DNA of 6,392 nucleotides from JBLIOB01 sp047639575 (lineage in GTDB: Bacteria > Bacteroidota > Bacteroidia > Flavobacteriales_D > Parvicellaceae). Shown in pieces: positions 1-5,980 of this stretch. Position 1 is the first letter of the stretch; the number at the start of each line of letters is the position of its first letter. A program made the translations under genes and the position numbers. The stretch covers positions 1 to 6,392 of the forward strand of contig JBLIOB010000251.1 of NCBI GenBank assembly GCA_047639575.1, given 5' to 3'. The notes under the pieces were generated by a model. It was not told where the DNA came from. It saw only the letters and a list, made by a program, of their open reading frames with translations, and ran no database searches.

Positions 1-396
1 CCTCAGCATATTGATCTAATGCAGACTGAATTTGACTTCATTGTTTTCAATAGAGGAATTCAATACTATTCAGATGTTCCCAAACTTATCGAAATTTGTA
101 AATCCAAAATTAAAAAAGGTGGTTCTATTATAATCACCGGGTTGAATATTAAATCAAAAACTAAAAACTCAATTGACTATTATAATGAAACTGCTGAGGC
201 ATTTGAAATTAAATACGGCACTAGTTTTTATTTAACTGAACCCTTCAGAAAAGTACTGAGCTATCTGGATCTTAAATTTTTCCAAACAGAAGGGTTTCAA
301 TTATACCCGCAGACTGCAAAAATAACGCAAGTACTCAATCGAACTGTTTTTAAGAATAAGAGTAGTCTATACCATATCATCTGGACCAATAAATAG
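1..396 (+). CDS. SAM-dependent class I methyltransferase, C-terminal part (5' end outside window)
   Basis: The reading frame is open to the left edge: the six codons before the first ATG (position 19) read PQHIDL. That ATG is therefore probably internal, and the true start lies outside the window. The visible part fits the second half of a Rossmann-type SAM methyltransferase. It has an acidic strand, FDFIVFNRGIQYY, like the segment after motif II where 'FD.V....' precedes a helix. Next comes the helix PKLIEICKSKIKKGG and then the strand SIIITGLNI, like motif III (LKPGG.l.i). The remaining stretch of about 80 residues has no recognised motif and may form the substrate-side cap. The SAM-binding glycine-rich motif I would be upstream and is not visible. 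Stop is TAG at 394-396. Substrate unknown. The location beside radical SAM and glycosyltransferase genes suggests a sugar or lipid acceptor, but this is inference. The methyltransferase fold is likely; anything finer is not supported. Confidence 0.7.
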   Translation, partial: PQHIDLMQTEFDFIVFNRGIQYYSDVPKLIEICKSKIKKGGSIIITGLNIKSKTKNSIDYYNETAEAFEIKYGTSFYLTEPFRKVLSYLDLKFFQTEGFQLYPQTAKITQVLNRTVFKNKSSLYHIIWTNK

Positions 397-423
397 TTCT
401 TCAGTTACTTCAATTATCCTCTA

Positions 424-462
424 AAAGCTTCAAACTTGCAATAGCCAAGTGCCAAAAGCTTT
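424..462. other. Possible two-tier stem-loop in the intergenic spacer
   Basis: The spacer between the methyltransferase stop and the radical SAM/SPASM start has an outer inverted repeat, AAAGCTT at 424-430 against AAGCTTT at 456-462. Inside it is a second one, ACTTG at 434-438 against CAAGT at 446-450, with a 7-nt loop. The arms are short and mostly A/T, and no T-tract follows directly, so this is not a canonical intrinsic terminator. It could be a weak terminator, an mRNA structure or chance. Confidence 0.2.
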
Positions 463-481
463 CTAAACAGTTCATTTTATG

Positions 482-489
482 TTTATTTG
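482..489 (+). promoter_or_regulatory. Weak candidate -7 element for the radical SAM/SPASM gene
   Basis: TTTATTTG matches the Bacteroidota -7 consensus TAnnTTTG at all fixed positions but the second. It lies 31 nt before the ATG at 521, which would give a leader of roughly 25 nt. No clear TTG is present at the expected -33 spacing (TTT at 460-462 is the nearest), so this is a weak call. Confidence 0.2.
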
Positions 490-520
490 TAGAACCATTA
501 ACAACGAATTCAAATATTAA

Positions 521-1603
521 ATGTCTGTTAAGTCTAAAATTCGAGCTGCAAACGAAAATTTTCTTCCAGGAAGTTTTCATTTCTCACCTGAATGGATCGT
601 TCTTGGAGTGAACAACATTTGCAACCTTCATTGTAAAATGTGCGATGTTGGTACCAAGAGCAATACGACCAATTTTGCAACAAATTTAGTAGGTACGCAC
701 CCAATGAACATGCCAATGGACTTGGTGAAAAAAATATTTGATGATGCCGCTAAATATTACCCTAAAGTTAAAATCGGTTACGCATTTACTGAACCTTTGA
801 TTTACCCGCATCTGGAAGAAAGTTTACAATACGCTAAACGTAAAAATCTATTTACGTCAGTTACCACAAATGCCCTCAACTTAAAGCAGAAAAGCGATAT
901 TCTGATTAAGGCAAAAGTTAATGATCTTAATATTTCGCTTGACGGATTGCAAGAAACGCACAATTTTATTCGAGGACATAAAAGCTCATTCCAAAGAGCC
1001 GTAGAAGGAATTGAAAAATTACTTGAATCAACAGACCCGCCTTCAATATCCGTTTTTTGCGTCATCACTAACTGGAATCAAGATGAACTCCTTGACTTTG
1101 CAAAATATTTCAGCAAATACCCGTTGAAACATCTTGGGTTCATGCATCCAAATTATACTAACAAAACAACAGCAGATCAGCACAACTTAGTATACGGAGA
1201 TATATATCCTGCAACCATATCTAATATTGACGAATTCAATCCTGCAGATTTAGATTTGTCAAAATTACATATAGAACTTACCCGACTTGATAAGGAAGAA
1301 TTTCCATTTGAACTCATATTTTCTCCAAACATACATACAGAAGATCAGCTAGACACCTTTTATAATAAGCCTGAAAAATTGATGGGAAAAGGGTGCAAAG
1401 ACATTTTTAGAAACGTTATGATCAAATCAGACGGGTCTGTAATACCTGCTCACGGAAGATGCTACAATTTAACTTTAGGAAATATGAACGATTCTAGCTT
1501 AAAGGAAATCTGGCATTCTAATGTACTATCCACTTTCAGAAAAAACCTATCAAAATCAAACGGCCTTCTTCCAGCATGTAGTAGGTGCTGTAGTGCCTTC
1601 TAA
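521..1603 (+). CDS. Radical SAM protein with C-terminal SPASM/twitch-type domain
   Basis: This 360-residue protein carries the radical SAM signature CxxxCxxC as Cys34, Cys38 and Cys41 (NICNLHCKMCD), which should bind the [4Fe-4S] cluster that cleaves SAM to a 5'-deoxyadenosyl radical. FTEPLIYPHL (89-98) sits where many family members have GGEPLL, and ISLDG (138-142) is the usual strand-4 motif. The C-terminal third looks like a SPASM/twitch auxiliary cluster domain: Cys292 (GKGC), SDGSVIPAHGRC with Cys314, GNMNDSSLKEIWHSN (320-334), then Cys353, Cys356 and Cys357. The GN...SL..IW motif is typical of SPASM proteins. The start is well fixed, because an in-frame TAA sits immediately before the ATG (518-520); there is no evident Shine-Dalgarno. 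Known SPASM enzymes mature peptides or sulfatases or act on sugars and other small molecules. No precursor peptide is visible here, so I favour a glycan or lipid intermediate as substrate, by inference only. Probably cytoplasmic: no signal peptide or membrane segment. Confidence 0.88.
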   Translation: MSVKSKIRAANENFLPGSFHFSPEWIVLGVNNICNLHCKMCDVGTKSNTTNFATNLVGTHPMNMPMDLVKKIFDDAAKYYPKVKIGYAFTEPLIYPHLEESLQYAKRKNLFTSVTTNALNLKQKSDILIKAKVNDLNISLDGLQETHNFIRGHKSSFQRAVEGIEKLLESTDPPSISVFCVITNWNQDELLDFAKYFSKYPLKHLGFMHPNYTNKTTADQHNLVYGDIYPATISNIDEFNPADLDLSKLHIELTRLDKEEFPFELIFSPNIHTEDQLDTFYNKPEKLMGKGCKDIFRNVMIKSDGSVIPAHGRCYNLTLGNMNDSSLKEIWHSNVLSTFRKNLSKSNGLLPACSRCCSAF

Positions 1604-3013
1604 TTACGATAATTTCTTTGTACCATAGTATCTACGCAATAGTACTTTTTCCCATGCAAAACCATATCGTTCCTTTCTTAATCTTCTCTTGGCTATAGAT
1701 TGAACTGGTCTTACAATCATTGGGAGCTTTTTGTATGCAATTTTTAGATAAAACTTAAGGTTTTCAATGTCTTTGTACTTCTCATCAGATACCCAAGGGC
1801 CATGTGAACCAATGTAATCAAAATCGGCCCAATCTTCCGTTTTACTGGGTAGATCATAGCCTTGTTTTACAACGTCATCGGTAATTGCAGAACCCGGATA
1901 AGGTTTAAAATAAAACACCGGAGTATCGAACCCGTTTGACATTGAGCGTAGTTTTTTAATCATGATTTTAGATTTCTCTACACTCTCATCTGATTCTTCA
2001 GGGAACCCAACTATGAATGGAAAAATGACGTCAATTCCCAATCGTTTACAACGATCAGCACAGAGCCAAACTTGCTCCATTTTGATATCTTTTTTCAACC
2101 AATCCATCATTTCTTGCGATCCTGACTCTACTCCTATCAACAGTCTTCTTAAACCGCTCCTTTTTAATAAAACAAACTCGTCTTCAGACATTCGGCTACC
2201 TTGGTCTGCCCTCATAGTTGCAGCCCACGTGAACTTCTTACCTGACTCCATCAGCAATTCAGCCATTTTTATAATATCCTTTTTGAACGTGAAAAAGGTC
2301 TCGTCCTGAAAATTCAAATCATCAAACTGATACTTGTCATGTAGTTCAATTAACTGACTAGCAAACACATCCGGACTTAACGAAGTGAATTTTCTACTAA
2401 AGACAAAAGGATCAGCACAAAAAGCACATCTAAAATGACAACCAGTGGAACTTATGAAATCAAATTGCCTCTTTTTCTTTTTACTAAAATATGCCTCAAT
2501 ATCAATTAAAGAATAATCTGGCATCACCATATTATCCATTTCCGAAATCACCCTTGGCTTGTTCTTGGTAACTTTACCATTCAATTTATAAGAAATACCC
2601 GCGATGGATTCCAAGGTATTACACTGATCAATAGCTTCTACTAATTCCGAAAAAGTTAATTCTCCTTGACCTTGAACAGTAATGTCAATACATGATAAAT
2701 CTTTTAATGGCTGAGTTGGAAACAAAGAAGTATGCCAGCCCCCCCATATTATTGGAAGTCCAGGAAAGGCCTCTTTTACCTTTTCGCTGATGTATATTGC
2801 GTCCTTCAATGGAGCTCCTGTCAAACACGTAACCGCGAAACAAAGGGCTCCCTCAAGTTCGAGTAAGATATCTTTTAATGGATCTTTAGAAATCCTACCA
2901 TCAATAATTATAGGTTCATATTTACCTCGATCCAGATTGCTTGCGATGGCAATTAAAGCTAACGGCATATCGTAGAACACTGCTTTAGGATTGTATAAGA
3001 CGATCTTCTTCAT
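1604..3013 (-). CDS. B12-binding-domain radical SAM protein (class B type)
   Basis: The 469-residue product has two domains. Residues 1-140 resemble the cobalamin-binding Rossmann domain of B12-dependent radical SAM enzymes: start MKKIVLYNPKAVF, then IIIDGR (35-40), a loop at VTCLTGAPLKDA (61-72), IIWGGWHTS (88-96) and the VQGQGELTFSELVEAI region (113-128). The radical SAM core follows with Cys192, Cys196 and Cys199 (STGCHFRCAFCADP). It also has FQDETFF (235-241), MRAD (267-270), GVESGS (294-299) and GFPEE (336-340), all typical of this superfamily. The C-terminal 80 residues are basic. Characterised relatives include C-methyltransferases such as the hopanoid methylase HpnR and enzymes of bacteriochlorophyll synthesis such as BchE, but the family is very broad, so reaction and substrate stay open. 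ATG start at 3011-3013. The stop (TAA) directly abuts the stop of the convergent radical SAM/SPASM gene. Paralogous to the B12 enzyme encoded divergently from it. Confidence 0.88.
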   Translation of the reverse strand: MKKIVLYNPKAVFYDMPLALIAIASNLDRGKYEPIIIDGRISKDPLKDILLELEGALCFAVTCLTGAPLKDAIYISEKVKEAFPGLPIIWGGWHTSLFPTQPLKDLSCIDITVQGQGELTFSELVEAIDQCNTLESIAGISYKLNGKVTKNKPRVISEMDNMVMPDYSLIDIEAYFSKKKKRQFDFISSTGCHFRCAFCADPFVFSRKFTSLSPDVFASQLIELHDKYQFDDLNFQDETFFTFKKDIIKMAELLMESGKKFTWAATMRADQGSRMSEDEFVLLKRSGLRRLLIGVESGSQEMMDWLKKDIKMEQVWLCADRCKRLGIDVIFPFIVGFPEESDESVEKSKIMIKKLRSMSNGFDTPVFYFKPYPGSAITDDVVKQGYDLPSKTEDWADFDYIGSHGPWVSDEKYKDIENLKFYLKIAYKKLPMIVRPVQSIAKRRLRKERYGFAWEKVLLRRYYGTKKLS

Positions 3014-3020
3014 TAGTTTG
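2991..3020 (+). promoter_or_regulatory. Candidate Bacteroidota-type promoter for the plus-strand B12 radical SAM gene
   Basis: TTG at 2991-2993 is followed after 19 nt by TTAGTTTG at 3013-3020, which matches the -7 consensus TAnnTTTG at all fixed positions but the second. The spacing suits the -33/-7 arrangement known for Bacteroidota. Transcription would begin around 3025, leaving a leader of about 50 nt before the TTG start at 3075. The element overlaps the first codons of the divergent gene. Short AT-rich motifs occur by chance, so the call is modest. Confidence 0.33.
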
Positions 3021-3021
3021 T

Positions 3022-3029
3022 CAAAAATA
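3022..3029 (-). promoter_or_regulatory. Candidate -7 element for the minus-strand B12 radical SAM gene
   Basis: Read on the minus strand, 3029 to 3022 is TATTTTTG, an exact match to the Bacteroidota -7 consensus TAnnTTTG. Only 8 nt separate it from the ATG at 3013, so a transcript from it would be nearly leaderless. No good TTG occurs at -33 (TGG is nearest). It lies just beyond the plus-strand candidate, so the two divergent promoters would overlap and could interfere with or co-regulate each other. Confidence 0.28.
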
Positions 3030-3074
3030 GACTACAATCAACAGTAATCCATATAAACTTAATATCTTCGATCC

Positions 3075-4586
3075 TTGGCTGCAAAGATCATCATATTTAA
3101 TCCTAGAAGTGCTAATGGAAAGCACAGAATGCCTAATTCAATATTACAGGTAGGTGCCTCAATTGATGGTAAATTTGAATATGAATTTATTGATGGGAAT
3201 CTAGAGTTAGATCCAGAATTGAAAATTCTTGACTTAATTAAACTAGGAACTATAAAATATTTTGGAGTTACGGTAATGCCAGGGCCTCAGCTCAAGCAAG
3301 CGATTCCTATTTCTAAAAAAGTTAGAGAATTATTCCCTGACGTGAAAATAATTTGGGGTGGCTACTTCGCTAGTAATCAATACGGTTCAAGTCTAGACAG
3401 TGGCTACGTAGATTTTATAATAAATGGTCCGGGAGATTCAGCATTCCCTGCTTTACTGGAGGCTTTGGAGGCTAATACTGAAGTAGGTAATACAAGAAAT
3501 TTAATCTATAAAAAAGACGGTGAATATGTTAAGACCGTTAAAGAAGCGCTTCCTAATATGGATGGGCTTCCGCCTTTCCCTTACCTCAAGCTTAATGAAA
3601 CATACGATCTTGAAAATTATTTAGCTAAAACATTTTTAGGAAATAAAACGTTGGCTTATCATTCAAGTTTTGGCTGCCCATTCACATGTTCATTCTGTGC
3701 GGTTGTTCCAATTTATAATGCCAAGTGGAAAGGAATGTCTGCTGAAAGAGTCTTTAAAGACGTGATGTGGTTTAAAGATGAATATGGAATTGATGCTATA
3801 GAATTTCATGATAATAATTTCTTTACATCTCGGAAAAGAACTGTGGCATTTGCAGAATTAATGCTGAACCAAGGAATTAGTTGGTGGGGCGAAGGCAGAA
3901 TTGATACAATCAACAAATATTCTGATGATGATTTAAAGTTACTTCGCAAATCAGGATTGAAAATGATATTTCTTGGGGCTGAAACAGGAAACGATGATGT
4001 ACTTGCGCAAATGGACAAAGGCGGTACTCAATCAGCAGCTCAAATACGAGAATTTGCTGGAAGATTAAAAGATCTGGACATAGTTCCTGAGTATTCTTTT
4101 GTTTTAGGAATGCCAGCTGACTCAGAAGAGAAAGTTCAAAATCAAATTGACCAGGACATAAAATTTATCAAAGAGATAAAAAAAATTAACCCGAATACAG
4201 AGATAATAATTTATCTGTATAGTCCGGTTCCTACAGAAGGATCAGATCTTTACGCCCTAATTACCGAGCACGGGTTCAAATTTCCGGAGAAACTTGAAGA
4301 TTGGATTTCGCCTAGTTGGGAAAATTTCGATTTACGAAAAAACCCATTGACTCCTTGGCTCACGCCAAAAATGATCAATAAAATTAAGAATTTTGAAACC
4401 GTATTAAATGGTTTTTATCCAACCGCGTCTGACTTTAGAATTATCGGTTGGAAAAAAGCCGTACTTAAGACATTTTCAGGAATCCGATATGGTAGTGGTA
4501 TCTACTCACTTCCATATGAGATAAAGGTATTTCACAAAATCTGGAAGTACAGACAGCCCGAGGAACAAGGGTTTTACAGCGAATGA
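3075..4586 (+). CDS. B12-binding-domain radical SAM protein, TTG start
   Basis: This 503-residue protein has the same architecture as the divergent neighbour. An N-terminal cobalamin-binding-like domain (AAKIIIFNPRS at 2-12, FIDGN 38-42, VTVMPGPQLKQA 65-76, IIWGGYFAS 92-100) is followed by a radical SAM core with Cys201, Cys205 and Cys208 (GCPFTCSFCAV). Further matches are EFHDNNFF (243-250), GRID (274-277) and GAETGN (301-306). The start is TTG: an in-frame TAA at 3060-3062 leaves almost no room upstream. The first ATG-encoded Met (residue 19) would remove the opening beta strand that the paralogue retains. There is no clear ribosome-binding site. The gene ends in TGA overlapping the ATG of the glycosyltransferase gene, which implies one operon with translational coupling. 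The GGxH motif of the paralogue is GGYF here. The reaction is unknown. B12 radical SAM enzymes often methylate unactivated carbons, but others do cyclisation or rearrangement, so methyl transfer should not be assumed. Confidence 0.87.
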   Translation: MAAKIIIFNPRSANGKHRMPNSILQVGASIDGKFEYEFIDGNLELDPELKILDLIKLGTIKYFGVTVMPGPQLKQAIPISKKVRELFPDVKIIWGGYFASNQYGSSLDSGYVDFIINGPGDSAFPALLEALEANTEVGNTRNLIYKKDGEYVKTVKEALPNMDGLPPFPYLKLNETYDLENYLAKTFLGNKTLAYHSSFGCPFTCSFCAVVPIYNAKWKGMSAERVFKDVMWFKDEYGIDAIEFHDNNFFTSRKRTVAFAELMLNQGISWWGEGRIDTINKYSDDDLKLLRKSGLKMIFLGAETGNDDVLAQMDKGGTQSAAQIREFAGRLKDLDIVPEYSFVLGMPADSEEKVQNQIDQDIKFIKEIKKINPNTEIIIYLYSPVPTEGSDLYALITEHGFKFPEKLEDWISPSWENFDLRKNPLTPWLTPKMINKIKNFETVLNGFYPTASDFRIIGWKKAVLKTFSGIRYGSGIYSLPYEIKVFHKIWKYRQPEEQGFYSE

Positions 4587-5980
4587 AATGGCAACATTTA
4601 CTAATCGCATTATTACTAGTCTCACTTAATTTCGGGAGTAAATTTCAGTTCCTTCACAGTTCAAGCTTCAATTTAGACGAAGCATATAGTGTTTATTACA
4701 GTCAACAAGACTTATCAGAATTAAGTCAAATCTTTGAAAAAGAAGCTAATCCGCCTACTCATTTTCTCCTTTTGCATGGTTGGATTAAGTGGTTTGGCAT
4801 ATCAGAAATATCGGTAAGATCTTTGTCCTTATTATTTTCAAGTTTAGTTGTTGGTTTAGCATTTTTACTGTTTCGGTCCAAGACAACTTTAGTCAATGCA
4901 CTGCTTCTAGCTGTTGGTATCGCATTCTGTGAGCCTTTATTTTTCTATGGAAATGAGGCACGAGTGCACGCTATTTCAGGTTTTGCAGGTGTATTATCGT
5001 TTTTCTTTTTACTACGTGCAATAGAATTAGCTACGCTCAAAAGACTAGTTATACATTCGATTAGTCTAGTTCTATTGATGTACTTGCATTACGCCAATTT
5101 CGTACTCATACTTGTTGAAATTCCAATTGTTTGTTTAATCATATTTAGAAAGAACACCTTTAAATATAGCTGGGTATACTTAATAGGGCTATTGTCTATC
5201 GTGCCAATCATGTTCTGGATTACTTCTGACAAAGTCTCAAGCACTTCTTCATGGATACACTCACCTAGCCCGGACGAGCTTTGGCCTATGTGGATTCAAT
5301 TCTCCAACGGTGCGAATTGGTTTGGGTTTACTCTAATAGTAGCGCTAGCCGCGTCCTTTATACTTGTCAAGAAATGGATAAACAAATTGGTCATGTTGCT
5401 TCCCATATTGTACATAACAGCGGCTTTCTTCGTTTCCATGTACGTTCCATTTTTTATAGAACGATATATTTTTGTAGGAGCCCTTTTGATCCTCTTTTGC
5501 ATTGGATATGCTATTTCAAAACTGGAGATGAAAAACCTTCAATTACTATCTTCAGCAAGTTTTGTACTCCTACTCATTTTAACTTTTAATATAAAAACTA
5601 GTACTGGAGAAGATTGGAAAGGAGCTGTTAATTATGTAAAAACATATTACCCGGAAGCTCATACTCTAGTTGCACCCGTTTTCATGTACCGCCCCTACCT
5701 ATATTATGCGGATCAAGATGAATTCAAATTAGCCGGAGATGCAATAAAAAGAAGCTATAACAAACAGATGTATTTTATTGATAACGTTGGACATGAACTT
5801 TTTAATTACATCAAGCCTGATACATTAATCTATATTTCAAAGAAAGCTGATGACGTTGAAAATATCTTTATCCTAAAAGAACATTTTAAAGTGATAGAAG
5901 ATCGGTGGTTCATTGGGCTTCATCTATTAGTTCTTGAGAAAAAAGCCTTTTCTTCATCGGGCATTGACTCCCAAATATGA
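4583..5980 (+). CDS. GT-C membrane glycosyltransferase, family 39 / ArnT-like
   Basis: This 465-residue polytopic membrane protein has about ten to eleven hydrophobic segments, roughly at 4-19, 82-98, 103-121, 133-149, 155-175, 173-188, 196-213, 246-262, 267-287, 293-311 and 320-336. The first loop after the N-terminal helix carries Asp32-Glu33 in NLDEA, the acidic pair expected to be catalytic in this fold. Next come EANPPTHFLLLHGWIKWFG (54-72) and EISVRSLSLLF (75-85), hallmarks of PMT-like glycosyltransferases, then GNEARVHA (123-130) and FIERYIF (291-297). A C-terminal soluble part begins near EDWKGAVNYVK (343-353). Family members take a sugar from a polyprenyl-phosphate donor and transfer it to a lipid, glycan or protein at the periplasmic face of the inner membrane; donor and acceptor here are unknown. 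Its ATG overlaps the preceding TGA (ATGA), so it is probably translated together with the B12 radical SAM gene. Its last 61 bp overlap the convergent gene. Confidence 0.87.
   Translation: MKWQHLLIALLLVSLNFGSKFQFLHSSSFNLDEAYSVYYSQQDLSELSQIFEKEANPPTHFLLLHGWIKWFGISEISVRSLSLLFSSLVVGLAFLLFRSKTTLVNALLLAVGIAFCEPLFFYGNEARVHAISGFAGVLSFFFLLRAIELATLKRLVIHSISLVLLMYLHYANFVLILVEIPIVCLIIFRKNTFKYSWVYLIGLLSIVPIMFWITSDKVSSTSSWIHSPSPDELWPMWIQFSNGANWFGFTLIVALAASFILVKKWINKLVMLLPILYITAAFFVSMYVPFFIERYIFVGALLILFCIGYAISKLEMKNLQLLSSASFVLLLILTFNIKTSTGEDWKGAVNYVKTYYPEAHTLVAPVFMYRPYLYYADQDEFKLAGDAIKRSYNKQMYFIDNVGHELFNYIKPDTLIYISKKADDVENIFILKEHFKVIEDRWFIGLHLLVLEKKAFSSSGIDSQI

Noticed and set aside
19..21. ATG at position 19 as start of the methyltransferase gene
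   Set aside because: The frame is open upstream to the window edge and the visible protein lacks the SAM-binding half of the fold, so this Met is most likely internal.
397..520. Spacer searched for a small precursor-peptide gene beside the SPASM enzyme
   Set aside because: I see no credible start followed by a useful open frame in this spacer, so a ribosomally made peptide substrate is not supported within the window.
534..1068. Minus-strand open frames (534-716 and 802-1068), screened also as possible small peptide precursors for the SPASM enzyme
   Set aside because: They are antisense to the catalytic part of the radical SAM/SPASM gene and have no leader/core structure or start signal.
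1602..1614. AATTA-CGA-TAATT inverted repeat as an intrinsic terminator
   Set aside because: The stem is five A/T pairs with no G/C and no adequate T-tract, too weak for a terminator; it is kept only as part of the abutting-stop observation.
1962..2309. Plus-strand open frame of 115 codons
   Set aside because: It lies antisense within the radical SAM core of the minus-strand B12 enzyme, which has clear family motifs; the translation is low-complexity Ser/Ile-rich and shows no domain.
5281..5589. Plus-strand open frame of 102 codons, and the antisense one at 5296-5502
   Set aside because: Both fall entirely inside the membrane glycosyltransferase gene in other frames and have no recognisable features.
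5938..5952. AAAAGCCTTTT-like palindrome as a terminator between the convergent glycosyltransferase genes
   Set aside because: The arms are A/T only apart from one pair and leave a loop too small to form, and the site lies inside coding sequence of both genes.
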